From the NCBI RefSeq assembly GCF_918797505.1, contig NC_092793.1:92206411-92270410 (forward strand): a stretch of DNA of 64,000 nucleotides, read 5' to 3'. Position numbers and translations under genes: made by a program. Under the pieces are notes generated by a model. It was not told where the DNA came from and did no database searches. It worked only from the letters and a program-made list of their open reading frames with translations. How positions within the stretch are numbered: position 1 is the stretch's first letter; every line of letters begins with the position of its first letter. This document shows, one piece after another, positions 46,321-57,119 of this stretch. Source of the DNA: Bemisia tabaci (lineage: Eukaryota > Arthropoda > Insecta > Hemiptera > Aleyrodidae).

Positions 46321-48132
46321 GCCCTGGTTTGCTCACTTTACTCTTGGTTATGTCGGTGTAGGCGAGGTTAGAGAGGGTAATTTCATGATTCCCAGCATTC
46401 CGAGGAGGGAAATCGAGGGGAAAAGGGGTGATTCGACGAGGTTAATTATTGAGGGATCGGAGATTGGCTCTCGGAGTACCGGAAGATGCTCACCAGGGTC
46501 GGAGACGAGGGGGGGGTCCGGCCCGAAAGAGCGGTGCGTGGCGGGAACGGATCGGAAAAGGGTTACCCACCCACCTAAAAATTGGAGCGCTGGGACGTGG
46601 TCAGAGACGCGGACAAGAATACTCGTTAGTACATAGGAACGCTTTTCTGGGGACTTACGTAGAATGGGCATAATTCGCCTCCCCCCCCCTTCCAAAAAAA
46701 AAAATAAAAAAAACGGAAAGAAAAATTCCTCATACAACGCGTTGAATTCTCATCGGAATGACCGTTTCAGGCCTCGCGAGATATTGAGAAATACATTAAT
46801 CGACGATAAGGTATGTGGTTCCGACGATTAGTTCACGAAAAGGGAGGATTTTCGGATTTTTCGGATTTTCGAATTTTGAGGTGGATTTCGGGACACTTGT
46901 TTTTTTTTCCGCTTATTTTATTTTTTACCCTCCGTACCGAGTAGCTCTCGTCAGGAGGAGCAGAAAAGGTGAGAAAAAAATAGTTTTTCCGTCCGACGCG
47001 TTTTTCGGGGGCTACGGAGCTTTCGAGTTGGGCCGTAATCGGGGATTTTTTCGAAAAATGGCCGATTTGACGTCTAAGAAGTGGCCGGACGGGGAAATCG
47101 ATACGGACCGAAAATGTCGGGCTGGAAAAGACGCACAGGATGCCGGAGGTCCGGTGGCGATCGGAGCGGTTGGTCGGCCGGCAGAGTCGAAAAACGGAGC
47201 CGGAGAGGGGAAATTCGATTTTTTTTTCCTCCGTTTTGACGGGGTTGCAGTGGGGGCCACTGGTGATCGAGGAAGGAAAAGCGGACGGTTTCCTAGGTAA
47301 AAGGATGCGTACTGTCGATTCCGATGGGTGGCGAGGCGCGGAAAAGGGTTTTTAGGGCAGTTTCGGCGGTGGGAAGTAGGTGACTTATCATTCGGAGGAC
47401 TTTCGGAGTTGTCAACTTCTACGAGGCCGTAGGGGCTTTTGCGGTGGTCTGCGGAGGGCGCACGGTGGATCGAGTCAATGGTAGAGGTCGGTCATGGGTG
47501 ACAAAAAAAAAAGTCTGATTTTAAATATTTTTTCTTGGTTTTCTAGTAGTTAAGCTTCCAAAATGAATGTATCCACGGTTCTAGGATCTTTGAACCCTTC
47601 CGCTTTGACATGCGGGTTGCCTAAAGCTGACATTGCAGGTGGCATCAAATTTACCGTCTAATTCTCAAGGTTTTATTTCGCTTTTGCATGAGTTCTGTGA
47701 CAGATAAATCAAAATTTCAATTGAACATGCTTATTCTCCTCCCTATAAGGAACATTTTGGTATATCATTAATGTGCATTGGCATATTTTTAGGAGGACCA
47801 AAACCACCTCCAAAGCTTGCTTTAAAAAAACGCCCAAAAAAATGTTAAAATAGCTCGATAAAAAAAAGTCCACAAGTGTCCACAAAATCCTTTGTTGGGT
47901 TGCCTCCTGAACACTATCAGGAATGATATTATGTAATAATTAGCCGCTAATATCCGCTAATCTGCGAAAACGGTCCATTTGAATGATAGGAAGTCGCGCC
48001 TGCTGGGAATCCGATCTTGCTCTATTGTCATCAATAAAATCGTGCATCACACGATATCCTTCAATCTCGATAATTTTTCTACTGATTACTGATTTTGGAT
48101 TACTTGTTGATATTTTTGGACGATTTTTGGTC
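46321..48132. other. G-rich unassigned block
   Basis: 46340-47520 is clearly richer in GC than the left half of the window and has an open frame of 161 codons (46815-47300) whose product was not recognised. The segment GGTATGTGGTTCCGACGATT AGTTCACG at 46811 recurs at 49015, with over 80 bp of following homology, so the block is a repeat and the frame is not annotated as a gene. 47521-48132 is AT-rich with nothing found. Confidence 0.35.
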
Positions 48133-48945
48133 ATTCCTCAACGTTCCTCAACGTTCCTCAACGTTCCTCAACGTTCCTCAACGTTCCTCAACGTTCCTCA
48201 ACGTTCCTCAACGTTCCTCAACATTCCTCAAAAATCCTCAAGTTTCTTTTGGTCATTCCTTAACGTTCCTCAACGTTCCTCAACATTCGTCAACAATCCT
48301 CAAATTTATTTTGGTCATTACTCAACGTTCTTCAACGTTCCTCAACGTTCCTCAACATTCCTCAAAAATCCTCAAGTTTCTTTTGGTCATTCCTCAACGT
48401 TCCTCAACGTTCCTCAACGTTCCTCAACATTCCTCAACAATCCTCAAATTTATTTTGGTCCATCCTCAACGTTCCTCAACATTCCTCAAAAATCCTCAAG
48501 TTTTTTTTGGTCATTCCTTAACGTTCCTCAACGTTCCTCAACATTCCTCAACAATCCTCAAATTTATTTTGGTCATTCCTCAACGTTCCTCAACGTTCCT
48601 CAACGTTCCTCAACATTCCTCAAAAATCCTCAAGTTTCTTTTGGTCATTCCTTAACGTTCCTCAACGTTCCTCAACGTTCCTCAACGTTCCTCAACGTTC
48701 CTCAACGTTCCTCAACGTTCCTCAACATTCCTCAACAATCCTCAAATTTATTTTGGTCATTCCTCAACGTTCCTCAACGTTCCTCAACATTCCTCAACGT
48801 TCCTCAAATATTCTCAACTTTCTTTTGGTCATTCCTCAATGTTCCTCAACGTTACTCAACATTCCTCAACAATCCTCAAATTTAATTTGGTCATTCCTCA
48901 ACGTTCCTCAACATTCCTCAACGTTCCTCAAATATCCTCAACTTT
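48133..48945. repeat. 10-bp minisatellite (CGTTCCTCAA)n with higher-order structure
   Basis: Dozens of CGTTCCTCAA decamers, interrupted every 50-120 bp by a linker such as AAATTTATTTTGGTCATT or AAGTTTCTTTTGGTCATT. Since 10 is not a multiple of 3 and the unit has no stop on the plus strand, all three plus frames stay open and give a 10-residue periodic peptide (RSSTFLNVPQ). That explains a 300-codon open frame, which is not a gene. Confidence 0.9.
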
Positions 48946-49013
48946 TAAACAAAAGGTTTTCGGGGAAGGCTTGCCGCGGCATTCGCGATACACGGGCGCT
49001 AAGTGGGTGCGGT

Positions 49014-49110
49014 AAGGTATGTGGTTCCGACGATTAGTTCACGAAAATGGAGGATTTTCGGATTTTTCGAATTTTCGAATTTTTTAGGTGGATTTCGGGA
49101 CACTTCTTTT
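49014..49110. repeat. Second copy of the 46811 segment
   Basis: GGTATGTGGTTCCGACGATT through GGTGGATTTCGGGACACTT matches 46807-46903 with few changes and runs into a T tract. It separates the two blocks of decamer minisatellite. Confidence 0.8.
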
Positions 49111-49196
49111 TTTTTTTTTTTTTTTTTTTTGATAGTCGTTATAATGCAGACACCGCAGAAACCGGGAACCGACAAGATCTTTTTTTCCAGAGCAGT

Positions 49197-49533
49197 TCCT
49201 CAATATTCCTCAACAATCCTCAAATTTATTTTGGTCATTCCTCAACGTTCCTCAACGTTCCTCAACATTCCTCAAAAATCCTCAAGTTTCTTTTGGTCAT
49301 TCCTTAACGTTCCTCAACGTTCCTCAACGTTCCTCAACGTTCCTCAACATTCCTCAACAATCCTCAAATTTATTTTGGTCCATCCTCAACGTTCCTCAAC
49401 ATTCCTCAAAAATCCTCAAGTTTCTTTTGGTCATTCCTTAACGTTCCTCAACGTTCCTCAACATTCCTCAACAATCCTCAAATTTATTTTGGTCATTCTT
49501 CAACGTTCCTCAACGTTCCTCGACGTTCCTCAA

Positions 49534-49537
<4 letters not shown>
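49197..49537. repeat. Decamer minisatellite, second block
   Basis: Same CGTTCCTCAA unit and TTTTGGTC linkers as 48133-48945, ending in a long T tract (49538-49575). Confidence 0.9.
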
Positions 49538-49578
<41 letters not shown>

Positions 49579-49593
49579 TATTTTTTTTTTTTA

Positions 49594-50185
49594 GCGAATT
49601 TTTCATTCTTTTTCAGTTTGCGGAGGGCTAAGTATGAGGTAGTGAAAGGTTTTTGGGGAAGGCTTGCCGCGGCCGGCATTCGCGATACACGGGCACTAAG
49701 TCGGCGCGGGCGCTAGGTGGGGGGGGGGGGGGTAAGATGGAGGGCGAGGGCGGAGGAAAAATTTTGTGTTGGATTTTTTTTTTTTTTTAAGATATTTTTT
49801 TTTAAGCGAATTTTTCATTCTTTTTCAGTTTGCGGAGGGCTAAGTATGAGGTAGTGAAAGGTTTTTGGGGAAGGCTTGCCGCGGCCGGCATTCGCGATAC
49901 ACGGGCACTAAGTCGGCGCGGGCGCTAGGTGGGGGGGGGGGGGTAAGATGGAGGGCGAGGGCGGAGGAAAAATTTTGTGTTGGATTTTTTTTTTTTTTTT
50001 TTTAAGATATTTTTTTTTTAAGCGAATTTTTCATTTTTTTTCAGTTTTCGGAGGGGTAAGTATGAGGTAGTGAAAGGTTTTTGGGGAAGGCTTGCCGCGG
50101 CATTCGCGATACACGGGCGCTAAGTGGGCGCGGGCGCTAGGTGGGGAAGGTAAGATGGAGGGCGAGGGCGGAGGAAAAAATTTGT
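49594..50185. repeat. Three tandem ~214-bp units
   Basis: Units start with GCGAATTTTTCATT at 49594, 49806 and 50022 (periods 212 and 216). Each continues AAGTATGAGGTAGTGAAAGG, GGGAAGGCTTGCCGCGGC, ATTCGCGATACACGGGC, a G run, GATGGAGGGCGAGGGCGG and a T run. A partial unit occurs at 48950-49013. The third unit stops exactly where LINE copy 1 begins. Confidence 0.85.
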
Positions 50186-51202
50186 GTACAGCAAAACACC
50201 GTTTACACCGTTTTACATACGCAAAATTACACCTTTCACATAAGCAAGTTACACATTTTACATGACAAGGTTACACTTTCTCCATCGACATAACAATTTA
50301 CGCAGTTGGCTAACTTTTGAGGGAGGGGTTAGGGTGAGCCCCCACAGTCAGACTGCGGGTGGGCCCTGGTTGTCCCTCCTCTCAGTCGTCGGTTTCGGAC
50401 ATAAAGTCAATTTCTCCTCCGGGCCTCACTCCTTCCGGTTCTGAGTTTGCACATCTGGCATACAAATTACACATTTAACAAAAGTAAATTGGATTACACA
50501 TTTTACATAATCAGTTTACGCATTTACATAAGCACGTTACACATTTTTTACACAAGCAAATTACACATTTTTCATATACCTACTTAGGAATTTACGCAGT
50601 TTCTTTACATAGGCGAATTATGCATTTTACGCAATATACCAGAAACGCCGTACAGAAATACAATATTACAAAATACAAAATAATACAATAAATACAATAT
50701 TTGACCTCTATGGACAGCCTGAGCAGGAGATAGCCCCCTTTACAAGATTTCCCTTTGCATGAATCCCCTTTACAAGCATCCCCTTTTGCGCTAATCTCCT
50801 TTACAATAATCCCGTTTACATATATCTCCCATCTTCTTCGCGCATGGGTGCGTCGCGAATCCCGACCGGCCTTCAACCTGGCTCCCCAAGCTTCCAGCGG
50901 GCCATCCTCCCCCCTTCCCCTACTTTCCCGACCTGCCTTCAACCTGGCTACCAAGCTTCCAGCAGGCCATCCTCCCCCCCCTGCGACCACATGCTTCCTC
51001 AATCCGGAGGCATCTTCTTCTTCGTCGCATGGGTACGTCGCATTTCCTTACCAGCCTTCAACCTGGCTCCCCAAGCTTCCAGCAGGCCATCCTCCCCCCT
51101 TCTCCTACTTTCCCGACCTGCCTTCAACCTGGCTACCCAAGCTTCCAGCAGGCCATCCTCCCCCCTTGCGACCACATGCTTCCTCAGTCCGAAGTTTCCT
51201 TT
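50186..51202 (-). other. LINE copy 1 3'UTR with two kinds of tandem repeat
   Basis: 50186-50680 is built of TTACACATTTTACATAA-like units and a GAGGGAGGGGTTAGGGT block, homologous to the 230-bp units of copy 2. 50868-51190 has four copies of CCTTCAACCTGGCTNCC plus AAGCTTCCAGC and GGCCATCCTCCCCCC in two ~183-bp pairs. Open frames across these blocks mirror the periodicity and are not genes. Confidence 0.75.
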
Positions 51203-54200
51203 TTACATGATGCTACATCTTCTTCTTCTTTCTTCTTCTCGCTCCGCCGCTTGGAGACGCCGTTCTTCCTCTTCTTTTTTTGCCATCACTTCTTCTGCGA
51301 ACTTTTCGGAGGCCTTCCACTTTACCTTGTCCTCCGTTATTTGAGTTAGGAATCCGCCGTCCGGTCTAATTTCGCCTACCGTCTCCGTCATTTTTGTTCT
51401 CTGCTCAGTCTATTCGGTACAGTGGAATAGCGTGTGCTCCGGGTTGTCTTCCAATTCTGGACAATACCAGCATCTATCGGTATCGCTCTTTCCAATAGCC
51501 TTTCTATATGTATTGAAAACTCCCTTCCCGGTAAGTAGCTGTGTTGTTCGAAAAGTGCTCCTCATGGATCCGCGGTTCACAGTTGTGAGGTCGTCGCACA
51601 GTCTTCTCGTCCAATTTTCCACCTCCTCCTTCCACCTTCTGTTCCAGTTCGCCAGTGTTTCTTCACGAGCCGCTTGCTTCGCTGCGCAGATGGCTAACCT
51701 TCTGTCATTTATCGCTGTCTCCTCGTTTTCTTTTATCCTTCTTACTGTCACATCTAGCCTTGCTGCTTCGTCGGCAAGCAAGTCTGCGGGCGGATTGTTT
51801 GCAAGTGCCGCGGCGCTGTTTCCGCTTACTGTAACATAGCCCTGTATTTGCCTGAGGTTTGCCAACCTCTGCGCGCTATTTATTTTATGTCTACTTTTCT
51901 TAGACAGCTCTGGAGCCCAGACCGGCGCTGCGTACAGGATCACTTGGTTTATTATTGTTGTATATAACTTTCTTCTGTTCTCCTTCGGGCCTCTCAAGTT
52001 ACGGGTAATCCCTGCTAGTTTTCCGCACATTTTCTTAGCTTTTTGGACAAGATATTCCACATGGCTTGCAAAATTGATCTTATCGTCCACTATGACGCCC
52101 AAGTATTTAATAGTCTCCGTGATGTTAACCTTTGCCCCCGCTACGTAGATCTCCATTTGTTCACGCTTCAGCGTTCTCTTGGGACTTAAGAATAGCGCCT
52201 GTGTCTTCTCCCCAGCGAACTCGCATCCCATGCTTTCCACAATTGCCTCTATTTGTCGGATCAACTGATTGCATAAGTCCTCCAGCTCGTAGGGGTTTTT
52301 TGCCGTCACGATCAATAGGGTGTCGTCCGCGAATCCGATGAGCTGCATGTGCCCGCTTTCCGCCACCCTTAGTACCGCGTTGTACGTGAGGATCCAGAGA
52401 GTCGGCCCAAGGACAGAGCCCTGGGGGACCCCCCTAATTGTCGGGTAATTCCTCTCCACTCCGTTTTGGTCCGTGTACTGCAGGGTTCTCCCTGCGCCGT
52501 GTTCTTTGACTATTGCCTGATTGTACCTAGGTAGCCCTGCCTTCTCCATGCCCTCCAAGATACTCCTCCATTTGATCGTGTTGAATGCATTTTTTATATC
52601 AAAGCTTATTATGCAGCAGAATCTTTTCCCTTTTCTGGCACCCCGCATTTTCTTCTTCACTGCTCCTAGTGCATCTCCGGTAGATCTCCCCTCCCTGAAG
52701 CCGAATTGCATACCGGAGAGATAGCCGGTGTTCGCTAACTCTTTTTTGATTCTGTTGTTTATAAGTGTCTCGTAAATTTTCCCGAATACGGACAGTAAGG
52801 TTATCGGCCTGAACTTGGACGCGCCCGGTTTCGGCAGCAGCACCAGTCTTCCTGTTTTCCACTGGTCTGGGAAGGTTCTCTCCTGCAAACACATGTTATA
52901 GATCTTCAACATTTTCCCTGGATCCGCTAAGTAACAGCTCCTTGCGATTCCGTTCGTGAAATGATCTAGTCCAGGCGCTTTCTTCTTACTTTTTCTCGTG
53001 AGTCGTCCGATCGCTACTCCTAACTCTTCCGCAGTGAAAGGCGTTGCCTCCTCCTCGTTGTCTATCAGTAGTTCATTATCCTCATACCAGTCTTCATTGT
53101 CCGCCGGGAAAAGCTCCTCTACTACCGCGTTGATGTCAACTTTACCTATATCCTTCTTGTTCCCTCCTATTTTCTCCATTACAATCCTGTATGCCTTGGA
53201 CCAGGGATCCTTATCAAGGTCTTGCATGAGCTGGTCCCATTTTCTGTTCTTGCTTTCCGCAATGGCCCTCTTTCGCTCCTTTTTTTTGTCCTTAAGCTCC
53301 CTCATCAGGGCGTCTTTCTCCTCCGTCCTGTCCTCTCTCCTACCGGTTCTTTTTGTTTTTCTCCTTATGTTGGAGCATTCCGATCTAAGTATGGCTATTT
53401 CATCGTTCCACCAGTATGCGGCTTTTAGCTCCAGAGGTAACTTCCGCGTCCGCAGTACGTCCATGCATGTCCTGTGTACCATGTTCGTGTACGATTTCAC
53501 TGTCTCCTTGGCTGTGTTAGTCGTCGCTTCCTCTCCTTCCATTAGTTGAATGTTCGTCTTTAAAGCCCGCTCCAGTTCCGGGAGAGCCTCCTCCGTGACT
53601 TTCCACCCTCTGAATGTATCTTCCTGTCTCCTCGATTGTCCCGGATTGTCAGACTCCATTCGTACGGTAAACTCGATATACTTGTGGTCCGAGTACGTTT
53701 CCTCATCCAGGACCGCCCATCCTCCAATCTCCACGTCTTCCGTGTGTAGCGTGATATTGACAATTGACTCCCCATTGTGCCTCACACAAGTAGGTTTGTC
53801 CCCGATGTTCGCAACTTCAAGTTCCTGTTGCATTGTAAAGGCTTCGGTAGTTTCGGTCCTCTATTTTTCCGCCCGGTCGCGTCCTCCGTCTTCTCCCCAC
53901 ATTGGTGATTTCGCGTTGAGGTCTCCAGCTGCTACAATCTTCTTTTTCTTCTCTCTCAGCGTTCTTCCCAGTGTGTTGAGGAATTCATTGTATTCCACGG
54001 CAGGTCTATTGCCCGAAAAGTAAAGACTGTAGTAGTTGACCCCTTGTATTTCCACTCCGGTGATCCCATCTTCTTTCATTATCATATCGGCTGACTGCGG
54101 GTCCTTCACCCATATTCCTGCTGTGCCGTTTCCGTTGATTGCCCATCTTCCTCTCCCTTTTTTGAGGAATGGCTCACTCACCAGGGCCACATCTATACCC

Positions 54201-54376
54201 CTTTCTGCTATTGTGTGCATCAGTAAATTGTGGGCTTCCCTGCAGTTGTTCAGGTTCACTTGTAGTATTTTAATCCCCTTAGTCCGTCCCTCTGCCTCCT
54301 GGTTTCTTGCCGTGCCATGGGACTGGATGATCCCATTACCGTCTCCGGCTGCCCTTGCGCCCGGTGGATCCGTCAT
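51203..54376 (-). pseudogene. LINE copy 1 ORF2: endonuclease-reverse transcriptase with two in-frame TAG stops
   Basis: The apurinic-like endonuclease part has KILQVNLNNC, LVSEPFLK and AAGDLNAKSPMW, then YSDHKYIEF. The reverse transcriptase has FRPITLLSVFGKIYETLI, FDIKNAFNTIKW, RGVPQGSVLGPTLW and the catalytic IGFADDTLLIV. A C-terminal zinc knuckle CWYCPELEDNPEHTLFHC follows. The frame is broken only by TAG at 53861-53863 (after AEK, before RTETTE) and TAG at 51410-51412 (after HCTE, where copy 2 has tryptophan). Reading resumes in the same frame after each, to CSIM and TAA at 51203. About 1057 codons in all. ORF2 ATG overlaps the ORF1 stop as ATGA. Known role: target-primed reverse transcription. 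This copy is inactive unless the stops are suppressed. Confidence 0.9.
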
Positions 54377-55824
54377 TTGGCTATTTCACTTTCTGCTCCG
54401 TTGCCATCCCTTTCAAACTGCGGCTGCGGACTCTCGTCTTCTATATGCGCCACCTCCATTTCTTTGTTCTCTTCCTGTGGGTTTGTCTCCCTGTCTGCGC
54501 GCATTTTCTGGGGACACGTTCTGGCGAAATGCCCATGGGCTCCGCACCGCAGGCAATTGTTTGACAGATCGACTGTTGCCTCGCAGCTCCTTGCGTAGTG
54601 ACCTTCACCATGGCACTTGTAGCACAGTTGCTTTTCAATGCACTTTACTATCTTGCATACTGTCAGCCCCACTCTCAGTTTTCCGCCATTTATCAGGTCC
54701 CTCGCCCTTTCATCGTCCTTTATTGTGCAGAACGCTAATCTGGTTCCGTAGCGACTAGGCCCGGTCACATTGGCTGTTTCCGGCCTAACTCCAGCGACGA
54801 ACAGAGCTGACATCACCTCGTCCGCCTCCTTAATTTCCTCCACTTCCGATATAATAATTTTCAGAGTCGGTTCCCTTCGGACAACCGTCCTTGCCCTGCT
54901 TTCCATGCCGCTGCCTCCTATTGCTGTAGCGTCCGTGTTGATCTCAGCTCCTAAAGCTGCCTCTATTTTCTTCGCCGTCTCGTTGTTATTTATCTCTATG
55001 AGCAGGTCACCGGTCTGTGATTTCCTGGCCCGTACGACTGCCTCCACGTCGGTTGGTTCCATACTCGCTATCTTCCCATGGACTTCCCTTAATACCTCTG
55101 TGTAGGCCCTTGTGCCTACTCTCACCAGTACGCAGGGATTCCGCGGTACCACTTTCCTGTTGTTTTCCTTTTTTTGGGTGCCCTCTGGCCTGCCCCCTCC
55201 TGCTGTGCCCCTGTTCTGTGCATTAACGGCGCTATTGGGGGTCCTCGGGGTCTTCGGCCCGGGTGTGCCTCGTTCGTTGCGGGGTAGTCCTCTCCGCCTC
55301 CTGTTTACTACCTCGTACGGTGTAGGCTCCCTGTTCGGTGTGGATTCGTCCCTTCTGGGTGCTGGTCCCTGCTTGTCCATTTGCACCATGTGCACCGCGC
55401 CGCCGCTTGCTGTTGCATATGAGACCCGCTGTTGCGTTCCTACTGCATCTACGCTTAACTTTTCGATTATCTCTTCTAATTTCTTTATGCGCTCTAGGGC
55501 CTTTCGGAGATCCTCCTCTGTCCTTCGTAGTTTTTCTTCTTGAAAAATCAACTTAGTTTCCGCTGCGCCGATGGTAAATGTTTGGTGTTCCACCTCTCCT
55601 TCTAAATTGCCGATTCGTTTTAACGCGTCTTCGAGTCCGTCGTTTGTGTCTTCCGCCCTCTTTCTTTTGTTGGGGGATTCCGTCCTGTAGTTGTTACGCT
55701 CTTCTCCTCTCAAGGAGGAACTTCTCCCTCTGATGAATAACCCGCTGCCGCTGCCACTCTCCTTTTCTCGGTTTGGATTGGGTTTTTCCCCATTCTTCTC
55801 GTTATTCTTTCCGCCATTGTTCAT
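54373..55824 (-). CDS. LINE copy 1 ORF1: Gag-like RNA-binding protein with CCHC knuckles
   Basis: 483 codons. A charged N-terminal region with PNKRKRAED, then a coiled-coil segment (KLRRTEEDLRKALERIKKLE), a proline/arginine-rich linker, the conserved R1-clade Gag domain (PCVLVRVGTRAYTEVLREVH, MESRARTVVRREPTLKIII) and two CCHC knuckles, CYKCHGEGHYARSC and CLRCGAHGHFARTC. ORF1 proteins of this clade coat the element RNA and direct it to the nucleus. Compared with copy 2, a one-base deletion near the start removes the first ~28 codons; the ATG used here is created at the lesion, so translation could still start. After CPQKM the sequence differs wholly from copy 2. Confidence 0.88.
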   Translation of the reverse strand: MNNGGKNNEKNGEKPNPNREKESGSGSGLFIRGRSSSLRGEERNNYRTESPNKRKRAEDTNDGLEDALKRIGNLEGEVEHQTFTIGAAETKLIFQEEKLRRTEEDLRKALERIKKLEEIIEKLSVDAVGTQQRVSYATASGGAVHMVQMDKQGPAPRRDESTPNREPTPYEVVNRRRRGLPRNERGTPGPKTPRTPNSAVNAQNRGTAGGGRPEGTQKKENNRKVVPRNPCVLVRVGTRAYTEVLREVHGKIASMEPTDVEAVVRARKSQTGDLLIEINNNETAKKIEAALGAEINTDATAIGGSGMESRARTVVRREPTLKIIISEVEEIKEADEVMSALFVAGVRPETANVTGPSRYGTRLAFCTIKDDERARDLINGGKLRVGLTVCKIVKCIEKQLCYKCHGEGHYARSCEATVDLSNNCLRCGAHGHFARTCPQKMRADRETNPQEENKEMEVAHIEDESPQPQFERDGNGAESEIAK

Positions 55825-57061
55825 CCCTGTTTTTGATTAGGATTCGTATTCTCGCACTTGTTTTCTTGTCTCTTTCCATCTCCCGTGGGTGAGCGTGCTA
55901 GCCCCATTGCCACGTATCTCGGTTGTTTGACGTTGCAAAGTACCTCCTTTACAGCTTTCGGCACTCGGCCGCGATTTTTTTTTCTAAGTCCCGACGCGCA
56001 CTTGGGAGTGTCTCGGTGAACACTCACTGTGGACCCGGCTGCGCCGCTGCGCCGCTGCGCCGCTGCGCCGCTGCGCCGCGGTGGTCGTCGCGGACGCTCA
56101 CTGTGAACCCGGCTGCACCGCGATGACGTCGTCCTCCGCCGCACGTGAATCTAGCGCACACTCCCGCTAGCCAATGGGAGCGGCCCGCACTGGTAGGCGC
56201 GCGTTTCACACCACACTTTAGGCCACGCGCGTACAGGTTATGTCCCGCATGTGTTCCCACCAAAGACATAAAGACGGAGCACTAAAAGCAAAAAATGAAG
56301 CTTCTAGATCTTCTTTTCAATTACCTCTACTATTGGCTAGAGGATTGGCGGCGAAATCGGGACAAGTTTGAATTCAAATGTAGGGCGGGAACTAATAAAT
56401 AAAATTGCGGAAACAAAGTATTTTAGGTTGATTTTTGCCCAAATTCAGGTACACACTCATATTTTTTTAACTTTCGGTTAGTTTCAGTCCGTCGTCGACC
56501 GATTAACTTCATTTGAGAGTAACGTTGATCTAGAACTGTAACGGCCTGTTTGAACCTGCAGAACCACCATGAGCAGAAGAAAAACTAACTTTATCTGAGA
56601 TTACTGCCTGTTACCAAGCAAAAGTAGGTGTATTATAGTAGGACGCAGACCGAACTTTCTTAGTATATTCGTTTTAGGAATTTAAAATACGTTTCAAAGA
56701 AGAAATGTGCAAAAATCAAGAGGACAAGTTCAAATCAAATTTACGTTTGCCGCCAAGGATTCCCGCGCTCATTTACACACTCACACAAGCGCGCAGCGCC
56801 GAACCTAGCTTCACTTTTTCCCCGTGCTTTTAGATACGAGCGCTCCGTCTTTATGTCTTTGGTTCCCACTAATTGAGTCTTTATCCCTCCAGATCTTTCG
56901 ATCCCACGGGACGATTTTCGAGTTTCTTACGTCGATCGATGCCCTAAGGCCTACTTAACACTTTGACACTACAATCACTGTCATGCGTGAAGAAATATCC
57001 ACTGTTTCACACTGAAAAGGAGGAGCACGATGTGCTCACCTCCACGCACTACACTGAACAC
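55825..57061 (-). other. LINE copy 1 5'UTR, GC-rich with 9-bp repeats
   Basis: Contains an expanded CGCCGCTGCG-type 9-bp repeat (56040-56080) and the conserved CCCGCTAGCCAATGGGAGCG block (56164-56183) shared with copy 2. A CCAAT-like box (AGCCAATGGG) in this GC-rich 5'UTR could be part of an internal promoter, as LINEs need. The UTR is split by the MITE at 56261 and continues to the CCTAA array. Confidence 0.65.
56261..56861. mobile_element. Complete hAT-like MITE, 8-bp duplication GTTCCCAC
   Basis: Ends CAAAGACATAAAGACGGAGC and the complement of the same sequence. Flanks are GTTCCCAC at 56253-56260 and 56862-56869, a perfect 8-bp target duplication. No coding potential. It inserted into the LINE copy 1 5'UTR, so it is younger than that LINE insertion. 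A half copy is at 31169-31454. Confidence 0.88.
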
Positions 57062-57119
57062 CAACCTAACCTAACCTAACCTAACCTAACCTAACCTAAC
57101 CCAACCTAACCAAACATAA

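Larger units (their letters stand above)
50186..57061 (-). mobile_element. R1-clade LINE copy 1 (TRAS/SART-like), 3' end lost
   Basis: A two-ORF non-LTR retrotransposon reading right to left: 5'UTR from 57061, ORF1 (55824-54373), ORF2 (54376-51203), 3'UTR to 50186. Its 5' end abuts the CCTAA array at 57062. The last ~386 bp and poly(A) present in copy 2 are missing and are replaced by a 214-bp repeat unit. An hAT-like MITE sits in its 5'UTR (56261-56861). Confidence 0.85.

Noticed and set aside
46815..47300. 161-codon frame in the G-rich block
   Set aside because: Its start lies in a segment repeated at 49015 where the frame is different; no recognisable domain.
47983..48885. 300-codon open frame on the plus strand
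   Set aside because: It is the decamer minisatellite read in one of three equally open frames; no protein family and no start or splice context.
50755..51344. Plus-strand frames with repeated PAFNLAPQASS-type text (also 58457-58963)
   Set aside because: Translations of tandem repeats in the LINE 3'UTRs; repeated in several frames.
54036..54758. Plus-strand open frames up to 240 codons opposite the LINE genes (also 53550-54023, 55112-55543, 62018-62575)
   Set aside because: Antisense shadows of the LINE ORFs; composition mirrors the minus-strand coding and no motifs are present.
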